Shown: positions 23,757 through 32,155 of the stretch, piece by piece
Numbering within the stretch: position 1 is the first letter of the stretch
Layout of the letters: every line of letters starts with the position of its first letter
DNA from: Rubellimicrobium sp.
GTDB lineage: Bacteria > Pseudomonadota > Alphaproteobacteria > Rhodobacterales > Rhodobacteraceae
NCBI GenBank assembly: GCA_020852925.1
Contig: JADYZU010000064.1
Span: forward strand, 1-33,195
Length of the DNA: 33,195 nucleotides
Reading direction: 5' to 3'
Position numbers and translations under genes: made by a program
Notes under the pieces: generated by a model
Told to the model about the DNA's origin: nothing
The model's input: only the letters and a program-made list of their open reading frames with translations
The model's database searches: none

Positions 23757-26033
23757 ATGACAAGATTTCCGACACGCGCGGCGATCCTCGAATGGATCGC
23801 CGCGAATCCGGGCGAAGCCGCCTTGCGCGATCTGGCGCGGGCCTTCGACATCAGGGGCGCGGATCGCGCCGAACTGCGCCGGCTGTTGCGCGAGCTCGAG
23901 GCCGAGGGGCATCTTGCGGGCCGGCCCCGGTCGCCACGCGCGCGCACATCCTTGCCGCCGGTCGGGGTGGTCGAGATCACCGGGATCGACGCCGACGGCG
24001 ATCTGGTGGCCCGCCCCCTCGACTGGCCGGGCGAGGGCGCCCAGCCGGTCATCCATCTGGCCGCGACAACGGGTGCCAGAGCGGACGACGGGGCCGTGGG
24101 TCCGGGCGACCGGGTCCTGGCCCACCTGCGCCGATTGCCCGGCACCGACCTGATCGAGGGTCGGATCATCCGCCGCATCGGCACCGGACCGCGCCGCAGC
24201 CTGGGCATCTTTCGCAAGGGCAGCCAGGGCGCGCGCATCGTGCCGGTGGACAAGGGCGCGCCTTCGGAATGGATGGTGCCGCCGGGATTCGAGGGGGGCG
24301 CGCGCGAGGGCGAGCTGGTCGAGGTCGAAGAGGCCGGCCCGCGCCGCCAGTTCGGCCTGCCGCGCGGCCGCGTGGTGGCGCGGCTGGGCGATGCGATGGC
24401 GCCGCGCGCGGTCAGCCTGATCGCGATCCACGAGCACGGCATTCCCGACCGGTTCTCCGATGCCGCCCTGGCCGAGGCGGACGCCGCCCTTCCCGCCGCG
24501 GACGGCGAGCGCGAGGATCTGCGCCCCATCCCCCTTGTCACCATCGACCCCGAGGATGCGCGCGACCGTGACGACGCGGTCGCGGCCCTGCCCGACGACG
24601 ACCCTGCCAACCCGGGCGGGCACCTGATCTGGGTGGCGATCGCCGATGTCGCGCATCATGTCCGGCCCGGCTCTGCGCTTGACCGCGAGGCACGGCAGCG
24701 CGGCAACTCCACCTATTTTCCGGACCGCGTGGTGCCGATGCTGCCGGACCGGCTGTCGGGCGACCTGTGTTCGCTGCATGAGGGCGTGGACCGCGCCTGC
24801 ATCGCCGTCTGCCTGAAGATCGCCGAAGACGGGCGCCTGCTGTCGCACCGTTTCACGCGCGGCATCATGCGTTCGCGCGGGTCGCTCGAATACGGGGCGG
24901 TGCAGGCGGCGCTGGATGGCAGTCCGGCTCCGCGCGAGGCGGCGCTGCTCGATCCGGTGCTGCGCCCGCTCAAGGCCGCCTATGATGCCCTTGCCCGCGC
25001 GCGCGAGGCGCGTCAGCCGCTCGATCTGGACCTGCCCGAGCGGCGCATCGTCCTTGACGACGCCGGCAAGGTGATCTCGGTCGCGTTCCGCGAGCGGCTC
25101 GAGACGCACCGGATGATCGAGGAATGCATGGTCCTGGCCAATGTCGCCGCGGCCGAGACCCTGGTCGCGCGCCGCCGGCCGCTGGTGTTCCGCGTGCACG
25201 AGGAGCCCGACCCCGAACGGATCGAGGCCCTGCGCGAGGTGGCGCAGGCCTCGGGCCTGGTGCTGGCGAAGGGGCAGGTTCTCAGGACGCAGCACCTCAA
25301 CCGGCTCTTGCGGCAGGCCGAGGGCACGGATCAGGACGAACTCATCAACATGGCCACGCTGCGCGCCATGGCGCAGGCCTATTACAGCGTGCAGAACCTT
25401 GGGCATTTCGGCCTGGCCCTGCGCCATTACGCGCATTTCACCTCGCCGATCCGGCGCTATGCCGATCTGGTGGTGCACCGCGCCCTGATCCTGGCCCATG
25501 GCTGGGGCCCCGATCCGCGCCGCGACGGGCTGAGCCCCGAGGATATCGACCGCCTCGAGGAGACCGCGCAGGCGATCTCGGATTGCGAGCGCCGGTCCCT
25601 TCAGGCCGAACGCGACACGACCGACCGCTACCTTGCCGCCTATCTTGCCGATCGGGCGGGGGCGGAATTCGGCGGGCGCATCAGCGGGGTGCAGAAATTC
25701 GGCCTGTTCGTGAAGCTGGACGACAGCGGCGCCGATGCGCTGGTGCCGGTGCGCAGCCTCGGGGACGAATATTTCCGCTACGATGCCGCCGAACAGAGCC
25801 TGACCGGCGCGAAATCCGGGCTGGCCTTGCGGATCGGGGCGCGGGTGACGGTGAAACTCGATGAAATCTCGCCGGCCTCGGGCGGGATCCTGGCCGAACT
25901 CCTCACGCATGAGGGGGGGGCGGTCGCGCGGCCGGGGGGCGCGGTGCGCGGCCGTCCCTCCCGTGCGCGCGAAGCGCGCGGCAAGGCGGCCGAACGCGCC
26001 CTGAAACGCCGCGAGAAGCGCAGCCGCCGCTGA
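23757..26033 (+). CDS. rnr: Ribonuclease R (RNB-family 3'-5' exoribonuclease)
   Basis: Processive 3'-5' exonuclease for structured RNA, involved in mRNA, rRNA and tmRNA-linked decay. The 758-residue protein has an N-terminal helix-turn-helix-like region (about 5-60), cold-shock domains (about 60-230), and the RNB catalytic core with [13 protein letters not shown] (Asp264, Asp270, Asp272, Asp273). Next come the RNB blocks [41 protein letters not shown] and [13 protein letters not shown]. The C-terminal S1 domain ([14 protein letters not shown]) is followed by a very basic tail ([20 protein letters not shown]) typical of RNase R rather than RNase II. There is no clear Shine-Dalgarno before the ATG, see the adjacent TGCTAG. 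SmpB, its known partner in tmRNA quality control, is encoded in the same window. Confidence 0.95.
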   Translation: MTRFPTRAAILEWIAANPGEAALRDLARAFDIRGADRAELRRLLRELEAEGHLAGRPRSPRARTSLPPVGVVEITGIDADGDLVARPLDWPGEGAQPVIHLAATTGARADDGAVGPGDRVLAHLRRLPGTDLIEGRIIRRIGTGPRRSLGIFRKGSQGARIVPVDKGAPSEWMVPPGFEGGAREGELVEVEEAGPRRQFGLPRGRVVARLGDAMAPRAVSLIAIHEHGIPDRFSDAALAEADAALPAADGEREDLRPIPLVTIDPEDARDRDDAVAALPDDDPANPGGHLIWVAIADVAHHVRPGSALDREARQRGNSTYFPDRVVPMLPDRLSGDLCSLHEGVDRACIAVCLKIAEDGRLLSHRFTRGIMRSRGSLEYGAVQAALDGSPAPREAALLDPVLRPLKAAYDALARAREARQPLDLDLPERRIVLDDAGKVISVAFRERLETHRMIEECMVLANVAAAETLVARRRPLVFRVHEEPDPERIEALREVAQASGLVLAKGQVLRTQHLNRLLRQAEGTDQDELINMATLRAMAQAYYSVQNLGHFGLALRHYAHFTSPIRRYADLVVHRALILAHGWGPDPRRDGLSPEDIDRLEETAQAISDCERRSLQAERDTTDRYLAAYLADRAGAEFGGRISGVQKFGLFVKLDDSGADALVPVRSLGDEYFRYDAAEQSLTGAKSGLALRIGARVTVKLDEISPASGGILAELLTHEGGAVARPGGAVRGRPSRAREARGKAAERALKRREKRSRR

Positions 26034-26075
26034 CCACCGGCGGCGCCCTCACGCCGATGTGGCCGGGGGCCGGTT

Positions 26076-26095
26076 CCCCGGGGCATGCCCCCGGG
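26076..26095. terminator. GC hairpin after rnr
   Basis: The 101-bp gap after rnr contains GGGGCATGCCCC (26080-26091), a perfect 12-base palindrome, with further G/C pairing on both sides except for a one-base bulge. It is followed by TTAGG, with no T-run. It could be a factor-dependent terminator or processing stem ahead of the mltB pair. Confidence 0.35.
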
Positions 26096-26134
26096 TTAGG
26101 CTGGGACAGAGGCAAGGGGCAGGAGGGCTGCGAC

Positions 26135-27367
26135 ATGCGGGAAACGCGGCGCGGGGTTCTGGCGGGCATGGGGGCGGCCCTGACACTGGCGGCCTGCGGG
26201 CGGCGGATGCCGGCGGCGGCTTCGGGGGCTTCGGGGGCGCCCGTGGCGGGCGGCGCGCTGCCGGTTGAGCCGAATCCGGGCTGGGACGCCTGGGTGGCCT
26301 CGTTTCGCAGTCGTGCGCTGGCGCAGGGGATCGCCCCGGCCACGTTCGACGCGGCGTTTTCCGCTGCGGGCTTTACCCCCGGCGTGGTCGAGCGCGACCG
26401 CAACCAGACCGAGACGCGCCGCAGCCTCGAGGATTATCTCGCCCTCACCGCCGGAGAGGAACGCGTGGCCGAAGGGCGTGCGAAGCTGGCGCAGCACGGT
26501 GCCACCCTGGCCGCGATCGAGGCGCGCTATGGCGTGCCGGCGCATGTCACCTGTGCCGTCTGGGGCATCGAAAGCCGCTATGGCACGCGCCTGGGCGGGA
26601 TTCCGGTGATCTCGGCCACATCGACGCTGGCCTTCGACGGGCGGCGCGCGACCTTCTACGAAAACCAGTGCCTGGCCGCGCTGCGCATCCTTCAGGCCGG
26701 GGATACCACGCCTGCGCGCATGACCGGATCCTGGGCGGGGGCGATGGGGCACACCCAGTTCATCCCCACGACCTATCTTGCCCATGCCGTGGATTTCACC
26801 GGCGACGGGCGGCGCGACATCTGGGGCGCGGATCCGACCGATGCGCTGGCCTCGGCCGGGGCCTATCTGGCGCAGATGGGCTGGCAGCGCGGGCAGGTCT
26901 GGGGCCTCGAGGTCGAGGCGGGGGGCACCCCCGAAGGAACGCGCGACGCGGCGCAATGGGCGGCGCTGGGGGTGCGGGCGGCGCAGGGACAGATGCCCGG
27001 AGCGGGACTGGCCACGTTGATCCGCCCGCAGGGCGATGGCGGGCCGGCCTTTCTGGTCCTGCGCAACTTCGGTGTCATCGGCCGCTACAACAACGCGCAG
27101 AACTACAAGCTGGCGGTGGGATATCTGTCGGACCGGCTGCGCGGGTTCGGGCCGCTGCGGGCCGGGTTCGGGGCCGATGCGAACGGCCTCACCCAGGCGG
27201 ACCGCATCCGCCTGCAAGCGCGCCTGAGCGCGGCCGGGTTCGATACCGGCGGCGCGGATGGCGTGCTTGGCCCGAAAAGCATCGCCGCAATCGAAGGGTA
27301 CGAGCGCGCCCATGGCCTGCCGGTGACGGGGCGCGCCACGCCCGCGCTGCTTGCGCGGCTGGGATGA
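26135..27367 (+). CDS. Lytic murein transglycosylase, MltB family, Tat-type lipoprotein
   Basis: Membrane-anchored peptidoglycan lyase (SLT_2/GH103 type). The 410-residue precursor starts MRETRRGVLAGMGAALTLAAC: a twin-arginine TRRGVLA motif and then the lipobox LAAC with Cys21, so it is probably exported by Tat and lipidated. The catalytic domain (about 47-340) has VWGIESRYG with Glu146, SWAGAMGHTQFIPTTY and DGRRDIWGADPTDALASAGAYLA. It ends LRNFGVIGRYNNAQNYKLAVG. A C-terminal peptidoglycan-binding domain (about 350-410) is seen in RLSAAGFDTGGADGVLGPKS. AGGAGGG gives the ribosome site. The stop overlaps the start of a paralogue (ATGA), so the two are coupled. Confidence 0.92.
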   Translation: MRETRRGVLAGMGAALTLAACGRRMPAAASGASGAPVAGGALPVEPNPGWDAWVASFRSRALAQGIAPATFDAAFSAAGFTPGVVERDRNQTETRRSLEDYLALTAGEERVAEGRAKLAQHGATLAAIEARYGVPAHVTCAVWGIESRYGTRLGGIPVISATSTLAFDGRRATFYENQCLAALRILQAGDTTPARMTGSWAGAMGHTQFIPTTYLAHAVDFTGDGRRDIWGADPTDALASAGAYLAQMGWQRGQVWGLEVEAGGTPEGTRDAAQWAALGVRAAQGQMPGAGLATLIRPQGDGGPAFLVLRNFGVIGRYNNAQNYKLAVGYLSDRLRGFGPLRAGFGADANGLTQADRIRLQARLSAAGFDTGGADGVLGPKSIAAIEGYERAHGLPVTGRATPALLARLG

Positions 27368-28584
27368 GGGGGGTTCTCGCGCTTCTGCTGACCCTGGCCG
27401 CCCCCGCGCGGGCCGAGAACCTGCCGCCGCCCGACACCACCGGCCGCCCCACCGCGCAGGCACCCGCCGCGGCCCTTGCCGCCTGGACCGAAGCGATCCG
27501 CCCCGCGGCCCGCGCCGCCGGCATCCCGCAGGCCGTGCTGGACGAGGTGCTGGCCACCGTCGTCTGGCTGCCCGAGGTGATCGAGAGCGACCGGCGCCAG
27601 AACGAGTTCACGCGCACGATCTGGGACTATCTGGAACGCGCGGTGAGTGCGGAGCGGATCGCGGCCGGACAGGCGGCGCTGGCCCGTCACGCCGATCTTC
27701 TTGCCCGGATCGAGCGCGAGACCGGCGTGGATCGCGCCATGATCGTCGCGATCTGGGGCATCGAATCGTCCTATGGCGCGGTCAGGGGCGATGTGCCGGT
27801 GTTCGCGGCGCTGGCCACGCTGGCTGCGGACGGGCGGCGCGGCGCGTTCTTTTCCGCCGAATTCATCGCCGCCCTGTCCATCGTCGCGGGGGGCCATGCC
27901 CGGCCGGGCGACCTGCGCGGATCCTGGGCCGGGGCGATGGGGCATGTGCAGTTCCTGCCCTCGACCTGGCAGGCCCATGCCGTGGACGCGGACGGCGACG
28001 GGCGGCGCGACATCTGGTCGGACGATCCGGCGGATGCGCTGGCCTCGGCCGCGGCCTATCTGCGCGCGAACGGCTGGATCGCGGGGCAGCCCTGGGGCCT
28101 CGAGGTGGCGCTGCCCGAGGGGTTCGACTGGCAGGAGGCCAGCGCCGAGAACTGGCGCCCGGTCGCCTGGTGGACCGCGCGCGGGGTCAGGGCGGCGGAT
28201 GGCGGCACAGTCCCGAACCACGGCCTTGCCGCGATCCTGCTGCCCGGCGGCGCGGATGGCGCGGCCTTTCTCGTGTTCCACAACTTCACCGTGCTCGAGA
28301 CCTACAACAGCGCCGATGCCTATGTGATCGCCCTCGGGCATCTGGCCGACCGGCTGACGGGCGGAGGGCCGATCCTGCACGACTGGCCGCGCCACGAACG
28401 CGCGCTGTCCTGGGACGAACGGCTGGAACTCCAGCGCCTTCTGACCGCAAGCGGGTTCGACACGCAGGGGATCGACGGGCTGATCGGGCCGCGCACGCAG
28501 GCGGCGATCCGCGGCTGGCAGGCGGCGCATGGCTGGCGCTCGGATGCGTTCCCGTCGCTTTCGCTTCTCGAGGCGCTGCGCTAA
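27364..28584 (+). CDS. Lytic murein transglycosylase, MltB family, second paralogue
   Basis: A 406-residue periplasmic paralogue of the preceding gene with the same domain order, overlapping it by ATGA. It has a Sec signal peptide (MRGVLALLLTLAAPARAENL, cleavage after ARA at residue 17) and no lipobox cysteine, so it should be soluble in the periplasm. The catalytic core has AIWGIESSYG with Glu134, SWAGAMGHVQFLPSTW and DGRRDIWSDDPADALASAAAYL. It ends FHNFTVLETYNSADAYVIALGHL. A C-terminal peptidoglycan-binding domain (about 340-405, TASGFDTQGIDGLIGPRTQAAI) follows. The two proteins differ in export route and anchoring, which suggests division of labour. rpe follows after 27 bp and may be in the same transcript. 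Confidence 0.92.
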   Translation: MRGVLALLLTLAAPARAENLPPPDTTGRPTAQAPAAALAAWTEAIRPAARAAGIPQAVLDEVLATVVWLPEVIESDRRQNEFTRTIWDYLERAVSAERIAAGQAALARHADLLARIERETGVDRAMIVAIWGIESSYGAVRGDVPVFAALATLAADGRRGAFFSAEFIAALSIVAGGHARPGDLRGSWAGAMGHVQFLPSTWQAHAVDADGDGRRDIWSDDPADALASAAAYLRANGWIAGQPWGLEVALPEGFDWQEASAENWRPVAWWTARGVRAADGGTVPNHGLAAILLPGGADGAAFLVFHNFTVLETYNSADAYVIALGHLADRLTGGGPILHDWPRHERALSWDERLELQRLLTASGFDTQGIDGLIGPRTQAAIRGWQAAHGWRSDAFPSLSLLEALR

Positions 28585-28611
28585 GGCGAGGGCAGACACA
28601 GGAGAATGCCC

Positions 28612-29280
28612 ATGTCCCTTGACCGTTCGCTCAAGATCGCCCCGTCGATCCTTGCCGCCGATTTCGCCGATTTCGGCGCCGAATGCCGCCGCCTGGCAAA
28701 GGCGGGGGCGGACTGGGTGCATGTCGATGTGATGGACGGGCATTTCGTGCCCGCGATCAGCTTTGGCGCCCAGACCGCGCGCGCGATCCGGCCGCATGTG
28801 GCGGGGGTGATGGACGTGCATCTGATGGTCGCGCCGGTCGATCCCTGGATCCCAGGCTTTGTCGAGGCCGGCGCCGACATCATCACCGTCCATGGCGAGG
28901 CCGGCCCCCATGTCCACCGGACCTTGCAGGCGATCCGCGCGGCGGGCTGCAAGGCCGGGCTGGCGATCAATCCGGGGACCGGCCTTGATCAGCTTTCCTG
29001 GCTGCTCGAGTCGGTCGATCTGGTCTGCGTGATGTCGGTCAATCCCGGCTTTGGCGGGCAGGCGTTCATTCCAGCCATGCTCGACAAGATCGGCGCGATC
29101 CGCGCGCTGATCGGCGATCGGGCGATCCACCTCGAGGTGGACGGCGGCGTGACCGCCGACAATGCCGGCGCGATCCGGGCGGCGGGGGCGGATGCGCTGG
29201 TCGCGGGATCGGCGGTGTTCAAGGGCGGGCCCGCGGCCTATGCCGCCAATATCGCCGCGATCCGGGCCGCCGCCGGATGA
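28612..29280 (+). CDS. rpe: Ribulose-phosphate 3-epimerase
   Basis: Interconverts ribulose 5-phosphate and xylulose 5-phosphate in the pentose phosphate and Calvin cycles; cytoplasmic metal enzyme. The 222-residue TIM barrel has KIAPSILAADFADF at the N-terminus, VHVDVMDGHFVPAISFG with metal-binding His and Asp, MDVHLMV, MSVNPGFGGQAF and EVDGGVTADNAG before the phosphate-binding AGSAVFKG. Two ATGs are possible; the one at 28612 is chosen because GGAG at 28601-28604 is correctly spaced for it and too close to the ATG at 28606. The stop overlaps the gph start. Confidence 0.96.
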   Translation: MSLDRSLKIAPSILAADFADFGAECRRLAKAGADWVHVDVMDGHFVPAISFGAQTARAIRPHVAGVMDVHLMVAPVDPWIPGFVEAGADIITVHGEAGPHVHRTLQAIRAAGCKAGLAINPGTGLDQLSWLLESVDLVCVMSVNPGFGGQAFIPAMLDKIGAIRALIGDRAIHLEVDGGVTADNAGAIRAAGADALVAGSAVFKGGPAAYAANIAAIRAAAG

Positions 29281-29930
29281 GAGGCGCGATCGTCTTTGAC
29301 CTCGACGGCACGCTTGTGGACAGCGCGCCGCAGATCATGGGCGTGGCCAACGCCCTGCTTGCCGGCGAAGGCGCCGCGCCCCTGTCGCTGCGCGAGGCCG
29401 TGGATTTCATCGGCCATGGCGCGCGCGTGTTCGTCGCGCGCATGGTAGCGGCGCGCGGCCTGGGGCCGGAGGCGGTGGATCGCCTGTTCGCGGATTTCGC
29501 GCGCCGCGCCGCAAGCAACGCCGAAGGCGCGGATCTGTTTCCCGGCGTGGCCAGGGCGCTGAACGCGCTGGCGGAGCGGGGCCATCCGCTTGGCATCTGC
29601 ACGAACAAGCCGGCAGGCGCGGCGCGCGCCATGCTGGCGCATCTGGGCATCGCCGGGCATTTCGCCGTGGTGGTCGGCGGCGACAGCCTGCCGGTGCTGA
29701 AGCCCGATCCGGCCCCGCTGCGTGCGGCGCTGGCCCCGCTGGGGGCGCCGCTGCTCTATGTGGGCGACAGCGAGGTGGATTTCGCCACGGCCAAGGCGGC
29801 CGGGGTGCCCTTTGCCCTGTTCACGCGGGGCTACCGGCGCGGCGGGATCGCGGCATTCCCCGGCGCGCTGGCCTTTGACGACTGGGCGGATTTTCCGGCA
29901 CTGGTGGCGGATCACGCGCCCGGGGTGTGA
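29277..29930 (+). CDS. gph: Phosphoglycolate phosphatase (HAD family)
   Basis: Dephosphorylates 2-phosphoglycolate, produced in DNA repair or by Rubisco oxygenation. The 217-residue HAD protein starts at an ATG overlapping the rpe stop. It has motif I IVFDLDGTLVDS (nucleophile Asp8, Asp10), motif II in GICTNKP, the motif III lysine in LKPDPAP, and motif IV YVGDSEVDFATAKAAGVP. The rpe-gph order is known from E. coli and from Calvin-cycle operons, but no Rubisco or phosphoribulokinase gene is in the window. The last codons and stop (29928-29930) lie at the edge of a 12-bp repeat and overlap the convergent rsmD gene by 19 bases. Confidence 0.93.
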   Translation: MRGAIVFDLDGTLVDSAPQIMGVANALLAGEGAAPLSLREAVDFIGHGARVFVARMVAARGLGPEAVDRLFADFARRAASNAEGADLFPGVARALNALAERGHPLGICTNKPAGAARAMLAHLGIAGHFAVVVGGDSLPVLKPDPAPLRAALAPLGAPLLYVGDSEVDFATAKAAGVPFALFTRGYRRGGIAAFPGALAFDDWADFPALVADHAPGV

Positions 29931-30526
29931 TCGCCGGTGTGATCGCCGGTGTGATCGCCTGTGTGATCGTCGCGGATCAGCGTGGTCAGCCAGCTTGCCC
30001 CGTGGCGGCGCTGGTCGGCCAGGGTGAATCCGGGCGGTGCGGTCATCGGCGCGGCCTCCTCCCAGACCACGACCGCGCCCGGCGCGATCCAGCCGCCGGC
30101 GAGCGCGCGGGCAAGGGCAACCTCGCCCAGCCCGAGCCGGTGCGGCGGATCGAGAAAGACCAGATCGCAGGCCGCCCCCGCTTGCGCGGGCAACCGCGTG
30201 GCATCGCTGACCAGCACCCGCGCATCCCCCTCGCGCCGGGCGCGGCGCAGGTTCTCGCGGATGAGGGACAGCGCCACGCGCCCCTGATCGACCAGCGTCG
30301 CATGGACCGCCCCGCGCGACAGCGCCTCGAGCGAGAGCGCCCCGGTCCCCGCGAAGAGATCGAGCACCCGCGCCCCCGCCACCCGGTTGCCCAGTCGCCC
30401 CGCAGTCAGCATGGAGAACAGCGCCTCGCGCACCCGGTCGGCGGTCGGGCGCAGATGCGCGGCCATGTCGCCCTTGCCCAGTTCGGCAAGGGTCAGGCCC
30501 CGGTGGATGCCGCCGACGATCCTCAC
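29912..30526 (-). CDS. rsmD: 16S rRNA (guanine966-N2)-methyltransferase
   Basis: Methylates G966 of 16S rRNA in the assembled 30S head. The 204-residue protein starts GTG, overlapping the upstream flavoprotein stop (GTGA). It has MRIVGGIHRGLTL, the RPTADRVREALFSML signature of RsmD, SAM motif I VLDLFAGTGALSLEALSRG, and motif IV LDPPHR. The usual motif IV is DPPY or DPPF, so the His here is notable but allowed in the wider N6/N2 methyltransferase group. After LTTLIR, where the family normally ends, a tail DDHTGDHTGDHTGDHTPGA is encoded by a 12-bp tandem repeat and is probably non-functional. It overlaps gph by 19 bases tail to tail. Confidence 0.93.
   Translation of the reverse strand: MRIVGGIHRGLTLAELGKGDMAAHLRPTADRVREALFSMLTAGRLGNRVAGARVLDLFAGTGALSLEALSRGAVHATLVDQGRVALSLIRENLRRARREGDARVLVSDATRLPAQAGAACDLVFLDPPHRLGLGEVALARALAGGWIAPGAVVVWEEAAPMTAPPGFTLADQRRHGASWLTTLIRDDHTGDHTGDHTGDHTPGA
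29924..29971. repeat. Four 12-bp tandem repeats at the gph/rsmD overlap
   Basis: Units GGTGTGATCGCC at 29924, 29936 and 29948 are identical; the fourth at 29960 differs at two bases. They encode the repeated GDHT of the RsmD C-terminus on the minus strand and contain the gph stop on the plus strand. A length of 12 keeps the RsmD frame at any copy number. Confidence 0.93.
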
Positions 30527-31731
30527 CCTCGGAGCAGGGCCTTGAGGTCGGTCGCCGGATCGCAGACCACCTCGGGCGCGGGCGATCGGCCCGCCTCGAT
30601 CAGGCGCTTGCCCAGCATGTAGGCGCGCGCGTCGTTCATGGCATCGACCGCGATCAGCCGATCGCCCGCGAAATACCAGTGCGACCGGCCGCTGCCGTCC
30701 TGGCGCACATGCACCGCATCATGCCCGCCGCCCAGGCCCGCGATCTGGAGATGCACGTCATACTGGTCCGACCAGAACCACGGCGCCGGGCGATAGGGCG
30801 TGGCCCGGCCCATGATGTTGCGCGCCGCCGCCTCGCCCATGTCGATGGCGTTCGAGACCGCTTCGATGCGGATGCGTTCGCCGTTGAACACCAGGCTTGC
30901 ACAGTCGCCCGCGGCGTGGATGTCCGGATCCGAGGTGCGGGTGAATTCGTCTGTGGCGATGCCGTTGTCGATCACCAGCCCCGCCGACTGCGCCAGGGCG
31001 GTGTCGGGGGCGACGCCCACGCCGACGATGACCAGATCGGCGTCGATGCGCGTGCCGTCGCCCAGAAGCACGGCTTCGGCGCGGGCGCTGCCCTCGATCC
31101 GGGTCACGCCCGTGCCTTCGCGGATGTCGACGCCATGGGCGCGGTGCAGCGTGCGGAACCAGTCCGATGTGGCGGGCGCCGCGACCCGCTGAAGGATGCG
31201 GTCCGCGGCCTCGATCAGGGTGACGCGCATCCCCTTCTGCGCGCAGACCGCCGCCGCCTCGAGGCCGATATAGCCGCCGCCGATCACCGCGACCCGGGCC
31301 CCTTCGCGCAGAAGCGGCGCCAGCGCATCGGCATCGGCCAGATCGCGCATCACCAGCACGCCCGGCAGATGCCCGCCGATCGCCGCGGGCAGGCGGCGCG
31401 GCACCGCCCCGGTGGTCAGCGCCAGCTTGTCATAGTGCAGCACCTCGCCATCCGCGAGGGTCACCGTCCGCGCCGCGCGGTCGATGGCGCCGGCGCGCGT
31501 GGCCAGGCGCAGGTCGATGCCGTGATCGGCATAGAACCCGGCCGGGCGCAGGAACAGCCGCTCGAGCTCCATCTCGCCCAGCAGATAGTCCTTGGACAGC
31601 GGCGGGCGCTGGTAGGGCGGCACCCGTTCCTGCCCGATCAGGGTGATCGCGCCGTCGAACCCGTCACCGCGCAGCCGCGCAACCAGCGCCGCGCCCGCCT
31701 GACCCGCCCCGATGACGACGACATGGCCCAT
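30523..31731 (-). CDS. Ferredoxin reductase-like FAD/NAD(P) oxidoreductase
   Basis: A 402-residue flavoprotein of the putidaredoxin/rhodocoxin reductase type, which passes electrons from NAD(P)H to a [2Fe-2S] ferredoxin. The N-terminal FAD motif VVVIGAGQAGAALVARLRG is followed by QRPPLSKDYLLGEM and TGAVPRRLP, the NAD(P) motif VAVIGGGYIGLEAAAVCAQKG, and the second FAD motif DIHAAGDCAS. The C-terminal reductase domain has PYRPAPWFWSDQYDVHLQIAGL. No ferredoxin, P450 or dioxygenase gene is adjacent, so its electron acceptor is unknown. The glutamate-rich end of the NAD(P) loop (LIEAADR) suggests NADH over NADPH. It is translationally coupled to rsmD. Confidence 0.9.
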   Translation of the reverse strand: MGHVVVIGAGQAGAALVARLRGDGFDGAITLIGQERVPPYQRPPLSKDYLLGEMELERLFLRPAGFYADHGIDLRLATRAGAIDRAARTVTLADGEVLHYDKLALTTGAVPRRLPAAIGGHLPGVLVMRDLADADALAPLLREGARVAVIGGGYIGLEAAAVCAQKGMRVTLIEAADRILQRVAAPATSDWFRTLHRAHGVDIREGTGVTRIEGSARAEAVLLGDGTRIDADLVIVGVGVAPDTALAQSAGLVIDNGIATDEFTRTSDPDIHAAGDCASLVFNGERIRIEAVSNAIDMGEAAARNIMGRATPYRPAPWFWSDQYDVHLQIAGLGGGHDAVHVRQDGSGRSHWYFAGDRLIAVDAMNDARAYMLGKRLIEAGRSPAPEVVCDPATDLKALLRG

Positions 31732-31804
31732 GATTTCCCCCGTTGCCCCGCAGTTTCAGGCTGCGCAGACTACTGACCCGCGGGCGGGATGCAACCGCCC
31801 GGCG

Positions 31805-32155
31805 TCAGGCGATCAGCGCGGCAACCGGCCACCCCGGCCCGTCGATGACCGTGGCCGCGCCCGCCAGCCTGTCGATCCGCTGTGCGAGGTCGATATCCTG
31901 CCGCGACAGCCCGCCCGCGTCATGCGTGGTCAGCGTGATCTCCACCCGGTTCCAGACATTCGCCCATTCGGGGTGATGCCCGGCCTTCTCGGCGACAAGG
32001 GCCACGCGCGCCATGAATCCCCAGGCCTCGGAGAAATCGCGAAACCGCAGCGATTTCACGATGGCATCGCGCCCGTCCGGCGCCGCGCGCCAGCCGCTGT
32101 CGCCCAGAGGCGGCAAAAGTGCCTGCCGCGCCGCAGAATCGAGCCGCTCAGCCAT
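31805..32155 (-). CDS. phhB: Pterin-4a-carbinolamine dehydratase
   Basis: Dehydrates 4a-hydroxytetrahydropterin during recycling of the aromatic amino acid hydroxylase cofactor. The 116-residue protein has the family core [21 protein letters not shown], the catalytic HHPEW (His60, His61) and [21 protein letters not shown] (His78). The core ends at about residue 98; a further 18 residues ([18 protein letters not shown]) extend past the usual length of about 97-100. The ATG at 32155 overlaps the GST 3' end by 8 bases, and the family N-terminus [17 protein letters not shown] starts there. No phenylalanine hydroxylase gene is in the window. A 73-bp gap separates it from the flavoprotein gene. Confidence 0.92.
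   Translation of the reverse strand: MAERLDSAARQALLPPLGDSGWRAAPDGRDAIVKSLRFRDFSEAWGFMARVALVAEKAGHHPEWANVWNRVEITLTTHDAGGLSRQDIDLAQRIDRLAGAATVIDGPGWPVAALIA

Noticed and set aside
29277..29930. Calvin-cycle operon suggested by rpe-gph
   Set aside because: No Rubisco, phosphoribulokinase or cbbR gene is present; rpe-gph is also a common housekeeping pair.
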